Source: Caldilineaceae bacterium | Lineage (GTDB): Bacteria > Chloroflexota > Anaerolineae > Caldilineales > Caldilineaceae | Assembly: GCA_020634755.1 (NCBI GenBank) | Contig: JACKBC010000014.1 | Coordinates: 79,059 to 143,058 of the forward strand | Direction: 5' to 3' | Length of the DNA stretch: 64,000 bases | Part shown: piece by piece, positions 42,360 through 51,600 of the stretch | Numbering within the stretch: position 1 is the stretch's first letter | Layout: each line of letters begins with the position of its first letter | The notes under the pieces: model-generated | Database searches by the model: none | The model's input: only the letters and a program-made list of their open reading frames with translations | What the model was told of the DNA's origin: nothing | Translations under genes and position numbers: made by a program

Positions 42360-43259
42360 ATGGCGAATAATGATTGTGAATGCGGAGAGAACAGGGTGAT
42401 TTTAGTAACCGGCGCAGCGGGGAAAACCGGCTGCGCGATTATCCGCGCGCTGACGGGTCGTGGGAAAAATGTGCGGGCTTTGGTGCGGCGGGCGGAACAG
42501 GCGGCCGTGGCTCGGCAGGCCGGGGCGGTCGAGGTGCACGTGGGCGATTTGGCCGTGGCGGCAGATGTGGCGCGCGCCATGCAGGGCATAGCCGCGGCTT
42601 ATCACATTTGCCCCAATATGCACCAGCATGAGGTGCGCATTGGGCAAAATATAATAGCAGCGGCACAGACGGCCGGTATGGCCCATTTGGTCTATCATTC
42701 GGTGCTGCATCCACAGACGACGCGCATGCCCCATCATTGGCACAAGCTACAGGTGGAGGAGCAACTTTTTGAAGCGGGGCTGGCCTACACCATTTTACAG
42801 CCCACGGCCTACATGCAGAATCTGCTGGCTAACTGGGCGTCTATTGTAGATAATGGCCAGTTGGCCCTGCCCTATCCGGTGGCGACGCGCATTAGCCTGG
42901 TGGATTTAAACGACGTGGCGCAAGTGGCCGCTGCTGTTATTGGCGACCCCGCACATTTTTACGCCACCTATGAATTGGTTGGGACGCTTCCGCTGGCGCA
43001 AACCACGGTGGCGCAGCAGTTGAGCGTGGTGCTGGGGCGTTCGGTGCAGGCGGCCGAGATCGCGCTGGATGTGTGGCAAAAGCAGGTGCGCCAGGACGGC
43101 GTGTTATCGGCGTATGCCATCGAAACGCTGCTAAAGATGTTTCGCTACTATGCTCAGTTTGGGTTAGCGGGCAACCCGCATACATTAACCACATTGCTGG
43201 GGCGCAAGCCAACTTCGGTGGAAGAATTTCTAAGGCACTTACGTTGCGATATGGCCTAA
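42360..43259 (+). CDS. NmrA-like NAD(P)-binding protein (atypical SDR)
   Basis: The 299-residue protein has VTGAAGKTGCAIIRAL near residue 16 as its dinucleotide-binding motif and the NmrA/HSCARG-type pattern HSVLHPQ and FEAGLAYTILQPTAYMQNLL. There is no catalytic Tyr-x3-Lys, so it may sense redox state or reduce small quinones. It follows the SIS gene after a repeat. Confidence 0.8.
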   Translation: MANNDCECGENRVILVTGAAGKTGCAIIRALTGRGKNVRALVRRAEQAAVARQAGAVEVHVGDLAVAADVARAMQGIAAAYHICPNMHQHEVRIGQNIIAAAQTAGMAHLVYHSVLHPQTTRMPHHWHKLQVEEQLFEAGLAYTILQPTAYMQNLLANWASIVDNGQLALPYPVATRISLVDLNDVAQVAAAVIGDPAHFYATYELVGTLPLAQTTVAQQLSVVLGRSVQAAEIALDVWQKQVRQDGVLSAYAIETLLKMFRYYAQFGLAGNPHTLTTLLGRKPTSVEEFLRHLRCDMA

Positions 43260-43290
43260 AAACTTTGCAAATGTTATCATCAACGATGAC

Positions 43291-44112
43291 TTACTCGCGC
43301 CGCCCCGCAATCAAATGATAAACCAGCCCATAATAAAAATCACCCGCATTGGCCAAAGCCGTTAATCCATCTTTCCACTCTGTCCACTGAGCATCTGTAA
43401 TGGCCTCGCGGTCACGCGCCGCGTCGGCCATGCGGCCCAGCACCTCTTGTGTATATGGACCATATGCCTGGTCGGTCCACAAGAAAGAGCGTCTTGGCAG
43501 CAACGTTAAGCCAGCGCCGCGCAGCAGCGGGCGTAGCCCCAAACACCAGCCGGGCCGAATGTCGCGCTGGTGCTTGGCCAGAATATCGCGCGGCAGTTGT
43601 CCATCGGGAAAGTGAACGCTGTCGGTGTTTAGGTCTTGCTCTACAAAGGCCAAAACGCCGCCAGGGGCAAGCCACTGTGCCCACTGCGGAACAAGCGCTT
43701 CAATTTGCTCGTCGGTAAAATAGGGTATCACCACCGAGGAGATAATGAGATCAAAGGGTGCATGAGCCAGGGCGGGGCGGGGCTCATTGAGTACGTCCCA
43801 GGTTGCCAATTGCACATTGCCGATCTGCTCTTGCTCTATCAATGCTTGCGCCATCTGCAACATGCCGACGCTTTTGTCGGCGGCATAAACGCTGGCGTGC
43901 GGTCGGCGTTGGCCAATGCGGCGGCTGAGCGCGGCCGTGCCGCACCCAATTTCCAGCACGCGGCGCACATTCTCCCTGAGCAGCGGCGCCACCAATTGCT
44001 CGAACATGTGCACCGAAGCCGGTGCGCTGGCCCGCGCTTCCATGCGCAAAGCGGCCTGCTGCGCCTCGCCGCTGGCGTCCAGATTTTTGTAATCGGGCAG
44101 AGGTTGTATCAT
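43291..44112 (-). CDS. Class I SAM-dependent methyltransferase
   Basis: The 273-residue protein has motif I VLEIGCGTAALSRRIG near residue 57, followed by YAADKSVGMLQMA and DLIISSVVIPYFTDE, in the order of the class I Rossmann fold. The substrate cannot be inferred. Its 5' end is 24 bases from the 3' end of ybaK, on the same strand. Confidence 0.82.
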   Translation of the reverse strand: MIQPLPDYKNLDASGEAQQAALRMEARASAPASVHMFEQLVAPLLRENVRRVLEIGCGTAALSRRIGQRRPHASVYAADKSVGMLQMAQALIEQEQIGNVQLATWDVLNEPRPALAHAPFDLIISSVVIPYFTDEQIEALVPQWAQWLAPGGVLAFVEQDLNTDSVHFPDGQLPRDILAKHQRDIRPGWCLGLRPLLRGAGLTLLPRRSFLWTDQAYGPYTQEVLGRMADAARDREAITDAQWTEWKDGLTALANAGDFYYGLVYHLIAGRRE

Positions 44113-44136
44113 GAGAGGGTAGAATGAATCAGGATG

Positions 44137-44625
44137 TTACAAGCTGATCAGCCGCGCCCGCGTCAGCTTGATCAAATCCTTGGGTGCAAGCTGCACCTGT
44201 GCGCCGCGCTGGCCGGCGCTGACGGCTATGGTCTCAAACTGCGTGGCGCTTTGCTCCAGATAAATATCAAAGCCCTTGTTGATCAGCGCCAGCGGGCTAA
44301 TGCCGCCCGTTTGCAGGTCGGTCAACGCTTCGGCTTGTTCGTGGCTGGCCATTTTGGCCTTTTTGACGCCCACTGCCTTGGCCAACGCTTTTAGGTCCAG
44401 CGTGGCCGGGCCAGGAATTACAACCAACATGGGCTTTTTGCCCGGCTGATCGGCCAGCGCCACCAGCGTCTTAAAGACCTGCGCGGTTGGCAAACCCACG
44501 GCCTGCGCCACATCCACCGCCGAGTGAACGCCAGCGTCGTAATCGTAGAGTCGCACTTGAAACGCCACTTTTTTGCTCTCTAGCAGGCGCGTTACGTTAT
44601 TTTTGAAGTTCGTCGATTCGCTCAT
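44137..44625 (-). CDS. ybaK: YbaK/EbsC-type Cys-tRNA(Pro) deacylase
   Basis: The 162-residue protein starts at MSESTNFKNN with GGGAAG upstream. It shows the YbaK landmarks ALGLPTAQVFKTLVALAD-like sequence (here AVGLPTAQVFKTLVAL), LVVIPG, LKALAKAVGVKKAKM and GGISPLAL. The family removes cysteine from mischarged tRNA-Pro. Its start codon overlaps that of the next, divergent gene. Confidence 0.88.
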   Translation of the reverse strand: MSESTNFKNNVTRLLESKKVAFQVRLYDYDAGVHSAVDVAQAVGLPTAQVFKTLVALADQPGKKPMLVVIPGPATLDLKALAKAVGVKKAKMASHEQAEALTDLQTGGISPLALINKGFDIYLEQSATQFETIAVSAGQRGAQVQLAPKDLIKLTRARLISL

Positions 44626-45316
44626 GGTAACTTCCCAAATTTTCCTGACCATTTTCGCAGTGCTTCTGGCCCTTTACGGCCTCTTTTGGCTGCTGGGGGT
44701 GCGACACAATCGGCGACGTGGCCGGTTGTTTTTGATGGCGTTTAATGACAGCACGGGCGCCACCATGTCAGTCCATTTTGGCCCAGATGGGCGCGGCTTT
44801 GTGGCCTATTTTGAGCCGGCGCCAGCCCCTTATGTTTATTTGGCCGTGCTCTTCCGGCCATCACCGCCGCAGACGTACTGGCTGCGGCCGTTGCTGCTGC
44901 ACCGCGACCGGCTCTACCTGCGGGGTATCTTAACAGAGCCGCCGCGTAATGAACTAATTTGGACGCGCGGCCGCATACCCGACCGCGCCGCTGGACATGG
45001 TCCGCGCGCCCAGCTTTGGCAACGCAAAGTTCACCATACGACCAATGTGGAATTTGAACTGCGAGGCCCGAACAGTGGCGCGCTGGAGAATGGCTTTCGG
45101 GCGCTGCATATGCGCTTTAGCCCCCTTTTGCTGCGTGTGAACTTGCTGGGAGATACCGCCATTGAGCGGCGCTTGCGCAATCTGCACGCGGTTGATGCGC
45201 GGAACACGCCGGTCGATCTCCAACTCGATCTGACGGCGGCCAAGCTGCCCGCCGAGGAGATCGCGGCGCTGGTGGCGCAGGCGCGCGCTTTGGGGCGGGC
45301 AGCGCTGCTGGGGTGA
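44624..45316 (+). CDS. Membrane-anchored protein of unknown function
   Basis: The 230-residue protein starts MVTSQIFLTIFAVLLALYG, giving one membrane segment, then an Arg-rich turn and a soluble domain with beta-rich look (VYLAVLFRPSPPQTYWLRPL, LYLRGILTEPPRNEL). No family is recognised. The ATG shares CATG with the ybaK start on the other strand, leaving no separate leader for either gene; an internal start would still be in the helix. Confidence 0.55.
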   Translation: MVTSQIFLTIFAVLLALYGLFWLLGVRHNRRRGRLFLMAFNDSTGATMSVHFGPDGRGFVAYFEPAPAPYVYLAVLFRPSPPQTYWLRPLLLHRDRLYLRGILTEPPRNELIWTRGRIPDRAAGHGPRAQLWQRKVHHTTNVEFELRGPNSGALENGFRALHMRFSPLLLRVNLLGDTAIERRLRNLHAVDARNTPVDLQLDLTAAKLPAEEIAALVAQARALGRAALLG

Positions 45317-45321
45317 GCGGC

Positions 45322-46305
45322 TTATGGCGCTGGGAAATGGACGGTCAGGTTGACATTGGCGGCCTGAATAATGGGCAGCAGCTCTTTGAGCAGCGGCAAC
45401 ACCCTCTCGGGCGCCAGGCCGCTACTGGCAAAGACATCGGTCAGGCCGGCATCGGTAGCCAGCGTTATCACGTTGGCCAATTCGCCATTTTGCCAACCAA
45501 TGTGGGGCAGCACCTGGCCGTTGAGACTCATGAAGATGCCGGCGGGCTGCGTCTGAATGGCAATCTGCTGAATCCCCGCCTGGGTAGCGCCCGCTATCAA
45601 TGCGGCCGGTAGTTGGAAGGCTTGCCAGGGCACGCCGGGCAACATGGCCATATATTCATCTTCATGGATGCCGCTAGCGGTCCACGTGCCGTCAGGGGCG
45701 TAAAAGACCGGAATGTTAATTGTCGGGGGCGGATCACCCACGGCGGCCAGAAAATCAGCCTGCACCTGCTTGACATGGGCGGCATTGGCATCCTCCACGG
45801 CAAATGGGATGGCGGCCGCGCCCTCGGCCTGCGGAAAGCGCACAATGACGCCCGCGCCGACGTTGCGTATATAAGGCAGCAGGTGCTGCGCCACCGGTTC
45901 ACCGGCGCCCAGCATGGAGAGCACATTGGCCGCCGCGGCCAGCGAATCGGCGTCCCACTGGATAGACAGCATGGCGCGTCCGTTGATCAGAATTTGCAGA
46001 CCGTCGGTACGGTTGTTGATTTGAATGTGCTGGATGTTGGCCGACTTGAGCCCATTGAGCGCACCCACTGTTAGGATGAGGCTGTCTGCCGCCGGCGTCA
46101 ACTGGCTGACGGGTACGCCGCTAAAGCTGGGCTGGCCCGCGTCGTCATAGTCGATGATCAGCGCCGGCAGATCGATCACCGGCCCATGATCACCGACTGT
46201 GGCCGCTACGTGGCCGGCGCCCGACCGTGGCGTGCAGCCGGCCAGAATCAGCACAAGCATGCCGATGGAGGACGCCAGGCCAAGCCCACATTTACGCTGT
46301 ATCAT
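45322..46305 (-). CDS. Lipoprotein with repeated domains of unknown function
   Basis: The 327-residue protein starts at MIQRKCGLGLASS with GGAGG upstream and has a lipobox LILAGC. The mature part contains two related blocks (GLQILINGRAMLSIQWD and PAGIFMSLNGQVLPHIGW, each followed by a ...L-A-A-N-V-like helix), suggesting a duplicated fold. No family is recognised. It probably sits on the outer face of the cell membrane. Confidence 0.7.
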   Translation of the reverse strand: MIQRKCGLGLASSIGMLVLILAGCTPRSGAGHVAATVGDHGPVIDLPALIIDYDDAGQPSFSGVPVSQLTPAADSLILTVGALNGLKSANIQHIQINNRTDGLQILINGRAMLSIQWDADSLAAAANVLSMLGAGEPVAQHLLPYIRNVGAGVIVRFPQAEGAAAIPFAVEDANAAHVKQVQADFLAAVGDPPPTINIPVFYAPDGTWTASGIHEDEYMAMLPGVPWQAFQLPAALIAGATQAGIQQIAIQTQPAGIFMSLNGQVLPHIGWQNGELANVITLATDAGLTDVFASSGLAPERVLPLLKELLPIIQAANVNLTVHFPAP

Positions 46306-46551
46306 CGAATGGCCTCCAACTGGATGTAGAATGGGCGGAAAAGCGTTTGCCAATTTATGCTGCGGTTGAGTGAGAACCGGCGTTTTCAGTAGCTTCAACA
46401 GGCGTAACGAAACGCTGTTTCTCATTCAGCGCTGAGTATTAAAGCATTGTACACAGGCGCATATTGCGTGTCAATTGTTTCGCCAAAATGGGCGTGGCGT
46501 CCTATTTTTTATTGTAGATTCGATTCTCTATCTGACGGCAATGTTGTATAA
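46306..46551. other. Gene-free spacer upstream of the lipoprotein
   Basis: No gene is seen. It holds an AT-rich run and ATTAGTAGAC, which opens the family B element at 46552. Confidence 0.3.
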
Positions 46552-46640
46552 TTAGTAGACCGCAATCGCAAGTGATAGAGTGGGATTCAACAAACAAGAC
46601 CAGCGCCTATCTCGCCAACACCGTTGCGGTGTACTGTTAA
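46552..46640. repeat. Interspersed repeat family B, copy 4
   Basis: TAGACCGCAATCGCAAGTGA and TCGCCAACACCGTTGCGGTG are the ends; GTACTG follows as in other copies. Confidence 0.75.
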
Positions 46641-46732
46641 CCGAGTAAGCAGCGGGCTTTTGATTGCGAATTTGCACGACTTATTTCCCGATAAAATTGC
46701 AACAATACAACGAGAGCGTGTTTACATAGCGT

Positions 46733-47701
46733 ATGTCCATACAAGGTATGTCTACCCAAAGTATATCGACCCAGCGCGAAGCCAATATGATTGCCGCCGG
46801 CGATTTGGTATTGCTGATCACACTGGATAGCAAAGAGTTCCTGGTCACGGTCAAACCGGAGCAGGTGCTTCACACCCATCGCGGCCGCTTTCAGCATGAC
46901 AGCCTGGTGGGCCAAACATTTGGTGCGACCGTTAACAGCGAACTGGGGCACCCGGCGCTCATGCTGGCGCCGTCGCTGCCCGACTTGATGCGCCACATCC
47001 GGCGTGGCACCCAGGTGATTTACGCCAAGGACGCGGCCTATCTGGTGCATCGGCTGGGGCTGCACGCCGGCAGCACCGTCATCGAAGCCGGCACCGGCAG
47101 TGGGGCATTGACCATGGCGTTGGCGTGGGCCGTGGCGCCCACGGGGCGCGTCTATACCTATGAAGTGCGCTCCGATACCTTTGAACTGGCGCGTAAGAAT
47201 CTGGCGCGGGTGGGCTTGCTACAGCATGTGGACATGCATTGCGCCTCTATTGATGAGGGTTTTGCGCAAACGGGCGTAGATGCCCTCTTTCTAGATGTGC
47301 GCGAGCCGTGGCGTTATCTGGCGCAGGTGCATGCTGCGCTGCGCCCAGGCGGTCAATTTGCTTGTCTGCTCCCCACCACCAATCAAGTGACCGATCTGCT
47401 GCGCTCGCTGGACCAATCGCCCTTTGCCGGCGTGGCTGTAGAAGAGCTGCTGCTGCGCCGCTATAAACCAGTGCCGGACCGGTTGCGCCCGGAAGATGAG
47501 ATGATTGGTCACACTGGCTATCTGCTCTTTGCCCGCGCCATTTCCAGCAGTATCGATACCCAGCAGTGGCTGTCGCGCGATCGCAAACGCTATCGCGCGC
47601 GCCAGCGGGCCGCTGTCGCCATCAAAGCGGAAGAAAAACGCCGCGCTCAGGAAATTGCCGATGGCGGCCCCAAGTATCCACGTCTGCCGCTGCCGGGATA
47701 A
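46733..47701 (+). CDS. trmI: tRNA (adenine-N1)-methyltransferase, TrmI type
   Basis: The 322-residue protein has the TrmI order: small N-terminal domain (IAAGDLVLLITLDSKEFLVT), then a Rossmann fold with VIEAGTGSGALTMALAWAV and VYTYEVRSDTFELARKNL. These enzymes methylate A58 of tRNA. The first 18 residues (MSIQGMSTQSISTQREAN) are low-complexity and the real start may be the Met at 46787. Confidence 0.9.
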   Translation: MSIQGMSTQSISTQREANMIAAGDLVLLITLDSKEFLVTVKPEQVLHTHRGRFQHDSLVGQTFGATVNSELGHPALMLAPSLPDLMRHIRRGTQVIYAKDAAYLVHRLGLHAGSTVIEAGTGSGALTMALAWAVAPTGRVYTYEVRSDTFELARKNLARVGLLQHVDMHCASIDEGFAQTGVDALFLDVREPWRYLAQVHAALRPGGQFACLLPTTNQVTDLLRSLDQSPFAGVAVEELLLRRYKPVPDRLRPEDEMIGHTGYLLFARAISSSIDTQQWLSRDRKRYRARQRAAVAIKAEEKRRAQEIADGGPKYPRLPLPG

Positions 47702-47708
47702 TCAATTA

Positions 47709-47800
47709 GGGCAAGGAAGCAAAGTTGCAAGGTGGCAGGGTCGCGAGCTGCTTTGCAACTCTGCATCCTTGCCCCTTTGCAACTTTGCAACCCTTTACTT
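47709..47800. repeat. Interspersed repeat family E, copy 3
   Basis: GCAAAGTTGCAAGGTGGCAG and TTTGCAACTTTGCAACCC are the inverted arms. Confidence 0.55.
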
Positions 47801-47816
47801 TCACAGGAGGAACCAA

Positions 47817-48668
47817 ATGCTCACCCCACAACAGATCGATTTCTACCACGAGAACGGCTATTTGGGCGTGGAAGGCGTCTTTTCACCCACCGAGATTGCA
47901 GAGTTGCGCCGCGTGACCGATGAGTTTGTCGAGGCGTCGCGGGCGCATACGACGCACACAGATGTGTTTGACCTGGAACCGGGCCATACGCCGGATGCAC
48001 CCCGGCTGCGGCGGCTCAAAGAGCCGGTGGATCAGCATGAAGTCTATAACCAGGCCCTGCGCCACCCCAAGGTGCTGGACATTGTGGAACAGCTTGTGGG
48101 CAAAGGCGTGCGCACCAACGGCAACAAGCTCAACATGAAGTCGGCCGGCTTTGGCAGCCCTGTGGAATGGCATCAGGATTGGGCCTTTTATCCACACACC
48201 AATGACGATTTGCTGGCGGTGGGTGTGGCGCTGGATGACATGATGCTGGAAAACGGGCCGCTGTTGGTCATCCCCGGTTCTCACAAATGGCGCGTCTACA
48301 GCCATCACGAAGATGGCTTCTTTGTGGGCGCCGTCAGTGAAGCCGTGCCGGATGCCGATAAGGCCGTCCCCATTGAGCTGAAAGCGGGCGGCATTTCCAT
48401 TCACCATGTGCGCGCACTGCACGCTTCGGCGCCCAACGTGTCGGATCGGCAGCGCCGGCTGCTGCTCTTTCAATATTGCGCGCTGGATGCGTGGCCGCTC
48501 ATGGGCATCAAGGATTGGGACTCATTTAATGCCACGATTCTGCGCGGTGAACCGACCCAGTTTCCGCGCGTCACCGCGGTGCCGGTCACGATTCCGCTGC
48601 CCAAACCGGCCAAAACGGGCTCCATTTACGAAATTCAGACGCAGTTGAAGGCCAAGGTTTTTGCGTAG
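47817..48668 (+). CDS. Phytanoyl-CoA dioxygenase-like Fe(II)/2-oxoglutarate oxygenase
   Basis: The 283-residue protein starts MLTPQQIDFYHENGYLGVEG with a strong AGGAGGA upstream. The iron ligands are in EWHQDWAFYP (H-x-D) near residue 118 and HHVRALHASAPN near residue 200 for the distal His. The N-terminal LTPEQIDFYHENGY is the usual PhyH opening. The substrate is unknown. Confidence 0.88.
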   Translation: MLTPQQIDFYHENGYLGVEGVFSPTEIAELRRVTDEFVEASRAHTTHTDVFDLEPGHTPDAPRLRRLKEPVDQHEVYNQALRHPKVLDIVEQLVGKGVRTNGNKLNMKSAGFGSPVEWHQDWAFYPHTNDDLLAVGVALDDMMLENGPLLVIPGSHKWRVYSHHEDGFFVGAVSEAVPDADKAVPIELKAGGISIHHVRALHASAPNVSDRQRRLLLFQYCALDAWPLMGIKDWDSFNATILRGEPTQFPRVTAVPVTIPLPKPAKTGSIYEIQTQLKAKVFA

Positions 48669-48679
48669 GCCGACGTGCG

Positions 48680-48723
48680 GCATATGCAATGCGGCCACAC
48701 GCCTATGGCCACATTGCATATGC
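48680..48723. terminator. Hairpin between convergent genes
   Basis: GCATATGCAATGCGGCCA pairs with TGGCCACATTGCATATGC (about 18 bp, one bulge). It lies between PhyH and pyrFE and is likely to end both; the T-run is weak. Confidence 0.6.
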
Positions 48724-48735
48724 TGTTTCTGTATT

Positions 48736-50199
48736 CTACTGCTTCCCGATAAATGCCAGCACTTCGGTGCGTTTTTCTTCGGTTAATTTGCCGGCTGCGA
48801 CGAGCAAATCTAGCACCTGGGTGAGCTGGTAGGCGCCGTGGACGCGGATGCCAGCCTCTGCCAGATTTTCCACACCGCCTTGCTCGCGGTCAATGAGCAC
48901 AATGGCATCCTCCACCACCAGCCCCAACGCCCGCAACCGTTCCGCCGTTTTGATAATGCTGCCCCCCGAGGTGATCAGGTCTTCGATGATGACGATGCGC
49001 TCGCCCGCGGTCCATGCCCCTTCGACGTCTTTGCCCAAACCATACGCTTTGGCCTCCTTGCGCGGGTAGATCATGGGCGCATCCGCGGCCAGCCCTACGG
49101 CGGTGCCAATGGGCAGCGCCGCATAGGGCACACCGGCAATGCGATCATAGGCTAAGTTTTGGAGGATGGCGGCGTATTCCTGCGCCGCATCGGCCAGCAG
49201 GCGCGGGTTGCTCACCAGCAGCCGCAGATCAATGTAAAAGGGCGCCTGCTGACCGCTGGCCAGCGTAAAATTGCCAAATTTAATGGCCCCCAGATCGGCC
49301 AAGCCGGCAAAGAGCGTCTGCGCATGGGGCGCGGCGGTCTGTTCCGGTGGGGTCGCAACCACGCTTTGAAACTGTGAATCGGTGCGCACCTGATTGATGG
49401 CATCGCGCAGGGCGCGCGCCGCATCGCGGTGATTATCGGCGCGGCCCACGCTGCGGCTGGCGTTGATCAGAATGCCGCTGGTATCCACACGCAGCCCCGC
49501 CGCCACGGTGGATTCCAGATCGCCACCCTGCGCCCCAATGCCGGGGATCAGGAACCAGGCGTTGGGTGCGGCTCGCCGCACATCGGCAATGGCCTCGGGA
49601 AACGTGGCGCCCACCACCAGCCCCACATTGTCCGACCAGCGGGTGGCGGTTTGGGCCACGCGAATGTAGAGGGGCTGGTTGGGCTCGCGGTCGAGCTGCC
49701 GCCAATCGCTAATCTCCAAATCTTGAAATTCGCCTGCCCCTGGATTAGAAGTATGGCATAAAACAAAAAGCCCTTTGTCGGCATAAGCGGCAAAGGGCTC
49801 AACGCTGTCTCGTCCAAGATATGGACTGAGGGTCACGGCGTCCACCCCCCATTGGTCAAAACAGGCGGCGGCATAAGCGGCGGCGGTTGAATCAATATCG
49901 CCCCGCTTGGCGTCCAGCAGCACGGGAATGTGCGCCGGGATCAAGTCGAGCGTCTGCCGCAGCAGATTTAGCCCGGGCAAGCCTAATGCTTCATAAAAAG
50001 CAATGTTGGGCTTGTAGACGCAGACGAGATCGGCCGTCTCTTCAATAATGGTCCGATTCCAGGCCAGCAGGTCATCCATAAGGGAATTACCGCGGCCCCG
50101 ATAGCGCTCCGGCATCTGTGCGGGAATCGGATCCAGCCCCACACAAACCAGGCTCTGGTTTTGGGCAACAGCGCTCTCAAGTTTGTCAAAAAAGTTCAT
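48736..50199 (-). CDS. Fused orotidine-5'-phosphate decarboxylase and orotate phosphoribosyltransferase
   Basis: The 487-residue protein joins two enzymes of UMP synthesis. Residues 1-275 are type 2 OMP decarboxylase (CVGLDPIPAQMP, catalytic DAKRGDIDST near residue 95, GILINASRSV). Residues about 295-487 are orotate phosphoribosyltransferase (IKFGNFTLASGQQAPFYIDL, PRPP loop IVIIEDLITSGGSI). The order is PyrF-PyrE, the reverse of the animal UMP synthase. A Pro/Ala/Gln linker joins them. Both active sites look complete, so the last two steps should be carried on one chain. Confidence 0.93.
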   Translation of the reverse strand: MNFFDKLESAVAQNQSLVCVGLDPIPAQMPERYRGRGNSLMDDLLAWNRTIIEETADLVCVYKPNIAFYEALGLPGLNLLRQTLDLIPAHIPVLLDAKRGDIDSTAAAYAAACFDQWGVDAVTLSPYLGRDSVEPFAAYADKGLFVLCHTSNPGAGEFQDLEISDWRQLDREPNQPLYIRVAQTATRWSDNVGLVVGATFPEAIADVRRAAPNAWFLIPGIGAQGGDLESTVAAGLRVDTSGILINASRSVGRADNHRDAARALRDAINQVRTDSQFQSVVATPPEQTAAPHAQTLFAGLADLGAIKFGNFTLASGQQAPFYIDLRLLVSNPRLLADAAQEYAAILQNLAYDRIAGVPYAALPIGTAVGLAADAPMIYPRKEAKAYGLGKDVEGAWTAGERIVIIEDLITSGGSIIKTAERLRALGLVVEDAIVLIDREQGGVENLAEAGIRVHGAYQLTQVLDLLVAAGKLTEEKRTEVLAFIGKQ

Positions 50200-50225
50200 T
50201 TTGCCTCGCTGAGTTTTTGGGAATT

Positions 50226-50322
50226 AAGTTGCAGGGAAGCAAGGTTGCAGAGTAATAAGATGGCAGAGTCAGCGTTATGCTCTCTTGCAACCTTGTTGCT
50301 CGGCAACCTTGCCAACTTTACG
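50226..50322. repeat. Interspersed repeat family E, copy 4
   Basis: AAGCAAGGTTGCAGAGT and CTCTTGCAACCTTGTTGC are the inverted arms. The spacer 50200-50530 holds no gene; a degenerate family A end, CTGCATAAGTC, is at 50390-50400. Confidence 0.55.
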
Positions 50323-50530
50323 GAAGCAGGACGTACACCAGCCTACAACAGAGCGCATCTGTGCGCCAGAATGATTCGGCCGGCAAAGCTGCATAAGTCT
50401 TGCTAAACGTTTATCCGTACATTTTCTATATCGACATCGACCTGTATGACTCGACAAAGTCACGCCACTCACAACCGAATATACGGCGGGTTCTAAGCAT
50501 ACGTAGCGAGAACAAAATTGGCAAATTATG

Positions 50531-51370
50531 CTACTGCGCGGCGGCTAGCTTTTCGTCCAGCACTTGCGCAAAGGCCTCAAAGGGCGCCGGGCCGACGCGG
50601 ATGTCGCCATTGATTGCGAATGAGGGCTGCGAGCGAATGCCGTTGGCGCGGCGCAGCGCATCTTGCTGATCCACGCGATCGTAATAGCGCTGTTCGTCCA
50701 AGCAGCGATTGAAGGCGGCGGCATCCAGGCCTGCTTCCACGGCCAGCTCTTTCACCGTGGCGCGCACATCCCCCGTCCACAGCCGATCCTGCTGGGCATA
50801 TAAAAACTCGCGAAAATCCCAAAAGCTGTTCTGTTCACCGGCGCATTCAGCGCCTTGATGGGTCACATAGGAGCGGTCGCCATGGTTGAGCACCGGGTTG
50901 AAGACCATGCGCACCCGGCCAGATTGGACGTATGCTTCTTTGAGCTGCTGTTCAACGCCCAGCACGTGGGCGCGGCAGGTCGGTCACATAAAGTCCGAGT
51001 AGTCGATCATGGTGACGCTGGCGTCGGGGTTGCCCAACGTGGCCAGGCCTTCTTCGGTGCGACCCATGACGGTCAGCCAGTCCACCGGTTCAACTGCGGC
51101 TTCCTCCGCTGGAGCCGATTCTTCTGGCGCATCCGCCGCCACCGCCGCTTCTGCTGCGGATGCATCACCATCCGATTCCGTGCTGGTCTCGCTGGCTTCG
51201 TTCGACGATTCGGCGGTTGGCGCCGCGGCTGTCGCTGTTGGGTCGACAGGGGCGGCGGGCTCAACCGCTGTAGGCGCGCCCGCTGATGGGGCCGGCGACG
51301 CTGCCGGTGCGGAGCAGGCGGCCACAAACAATATGGGCAATACCATTAAGCGTAAACTTGTTCTTTTCAT
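50531..51370 (-). CDS. DsbA/thioredoxin-fold selenoprotein lipoprotein (UxxC)
   Basis: Reading through TGA at 50984-50986 gives 279 residues. The protein has a lipobox FVAAC at residue 19 and an Ala/Glu/Ser-rich linker to about residue 100. The thioredoxin-like domain follows, with active site D-F-M-U-P-T-C (Sec at about 129, Cys at 132). Downstream, FNPVLNHGDRSYV and the cis-proline loop SQPSFAINGDI fit the Thioredoxin_4 family. AGGAGAACAG precedes the ATG. The U-P-x-C active site is the same type as in the 306-1040 protein, but here the anchor is lipid and the gene is alone. It would be split into 50984-51370 and 50531-50965 by ordinary gene calling. Confidence 0.85.
50955..50986 (-). promoter_or_regulatory. 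Sec UGA codon with SECIS-like hairpin
   Basis: After the UGA (50986-50984) and a 10-base gap, GCGCCCA (50973-50967) pairs with TGGGCGT (50961-50955), 7 bp with one G-U, around a 5-base loop CGTGC. The spacing and size match the SelL hairpin at 1455-1473. Confidence 0.7.
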
Positions 51371-51600
51371 CTGTTCTCCTCTGGTTTTATCTGAATCACG
51401 TGCGGCACGGCGGATTTGCGCCGAGCTACCGTCGGGTTATGGACGTTGCTCAATCCGCAGCGCGCCATTACAATAGTGCTTATGAAAAATCAGAATCGGT
51501 ACGCAGATAAAGCCAGATGCCTACAGATTCTGCTTGAACAATCTATGCAATTCAGCGTGTATATAATTTAATGGTTACGCAGCGCCGCTCTCTGCGTAGC
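51371..51600. other. Gene-free spacer
   Basis: No gene is seen. TTACGCAGCGCCGCTCTCTG near 51575 resembles a piece of a family A end. Confidence 0.3.
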
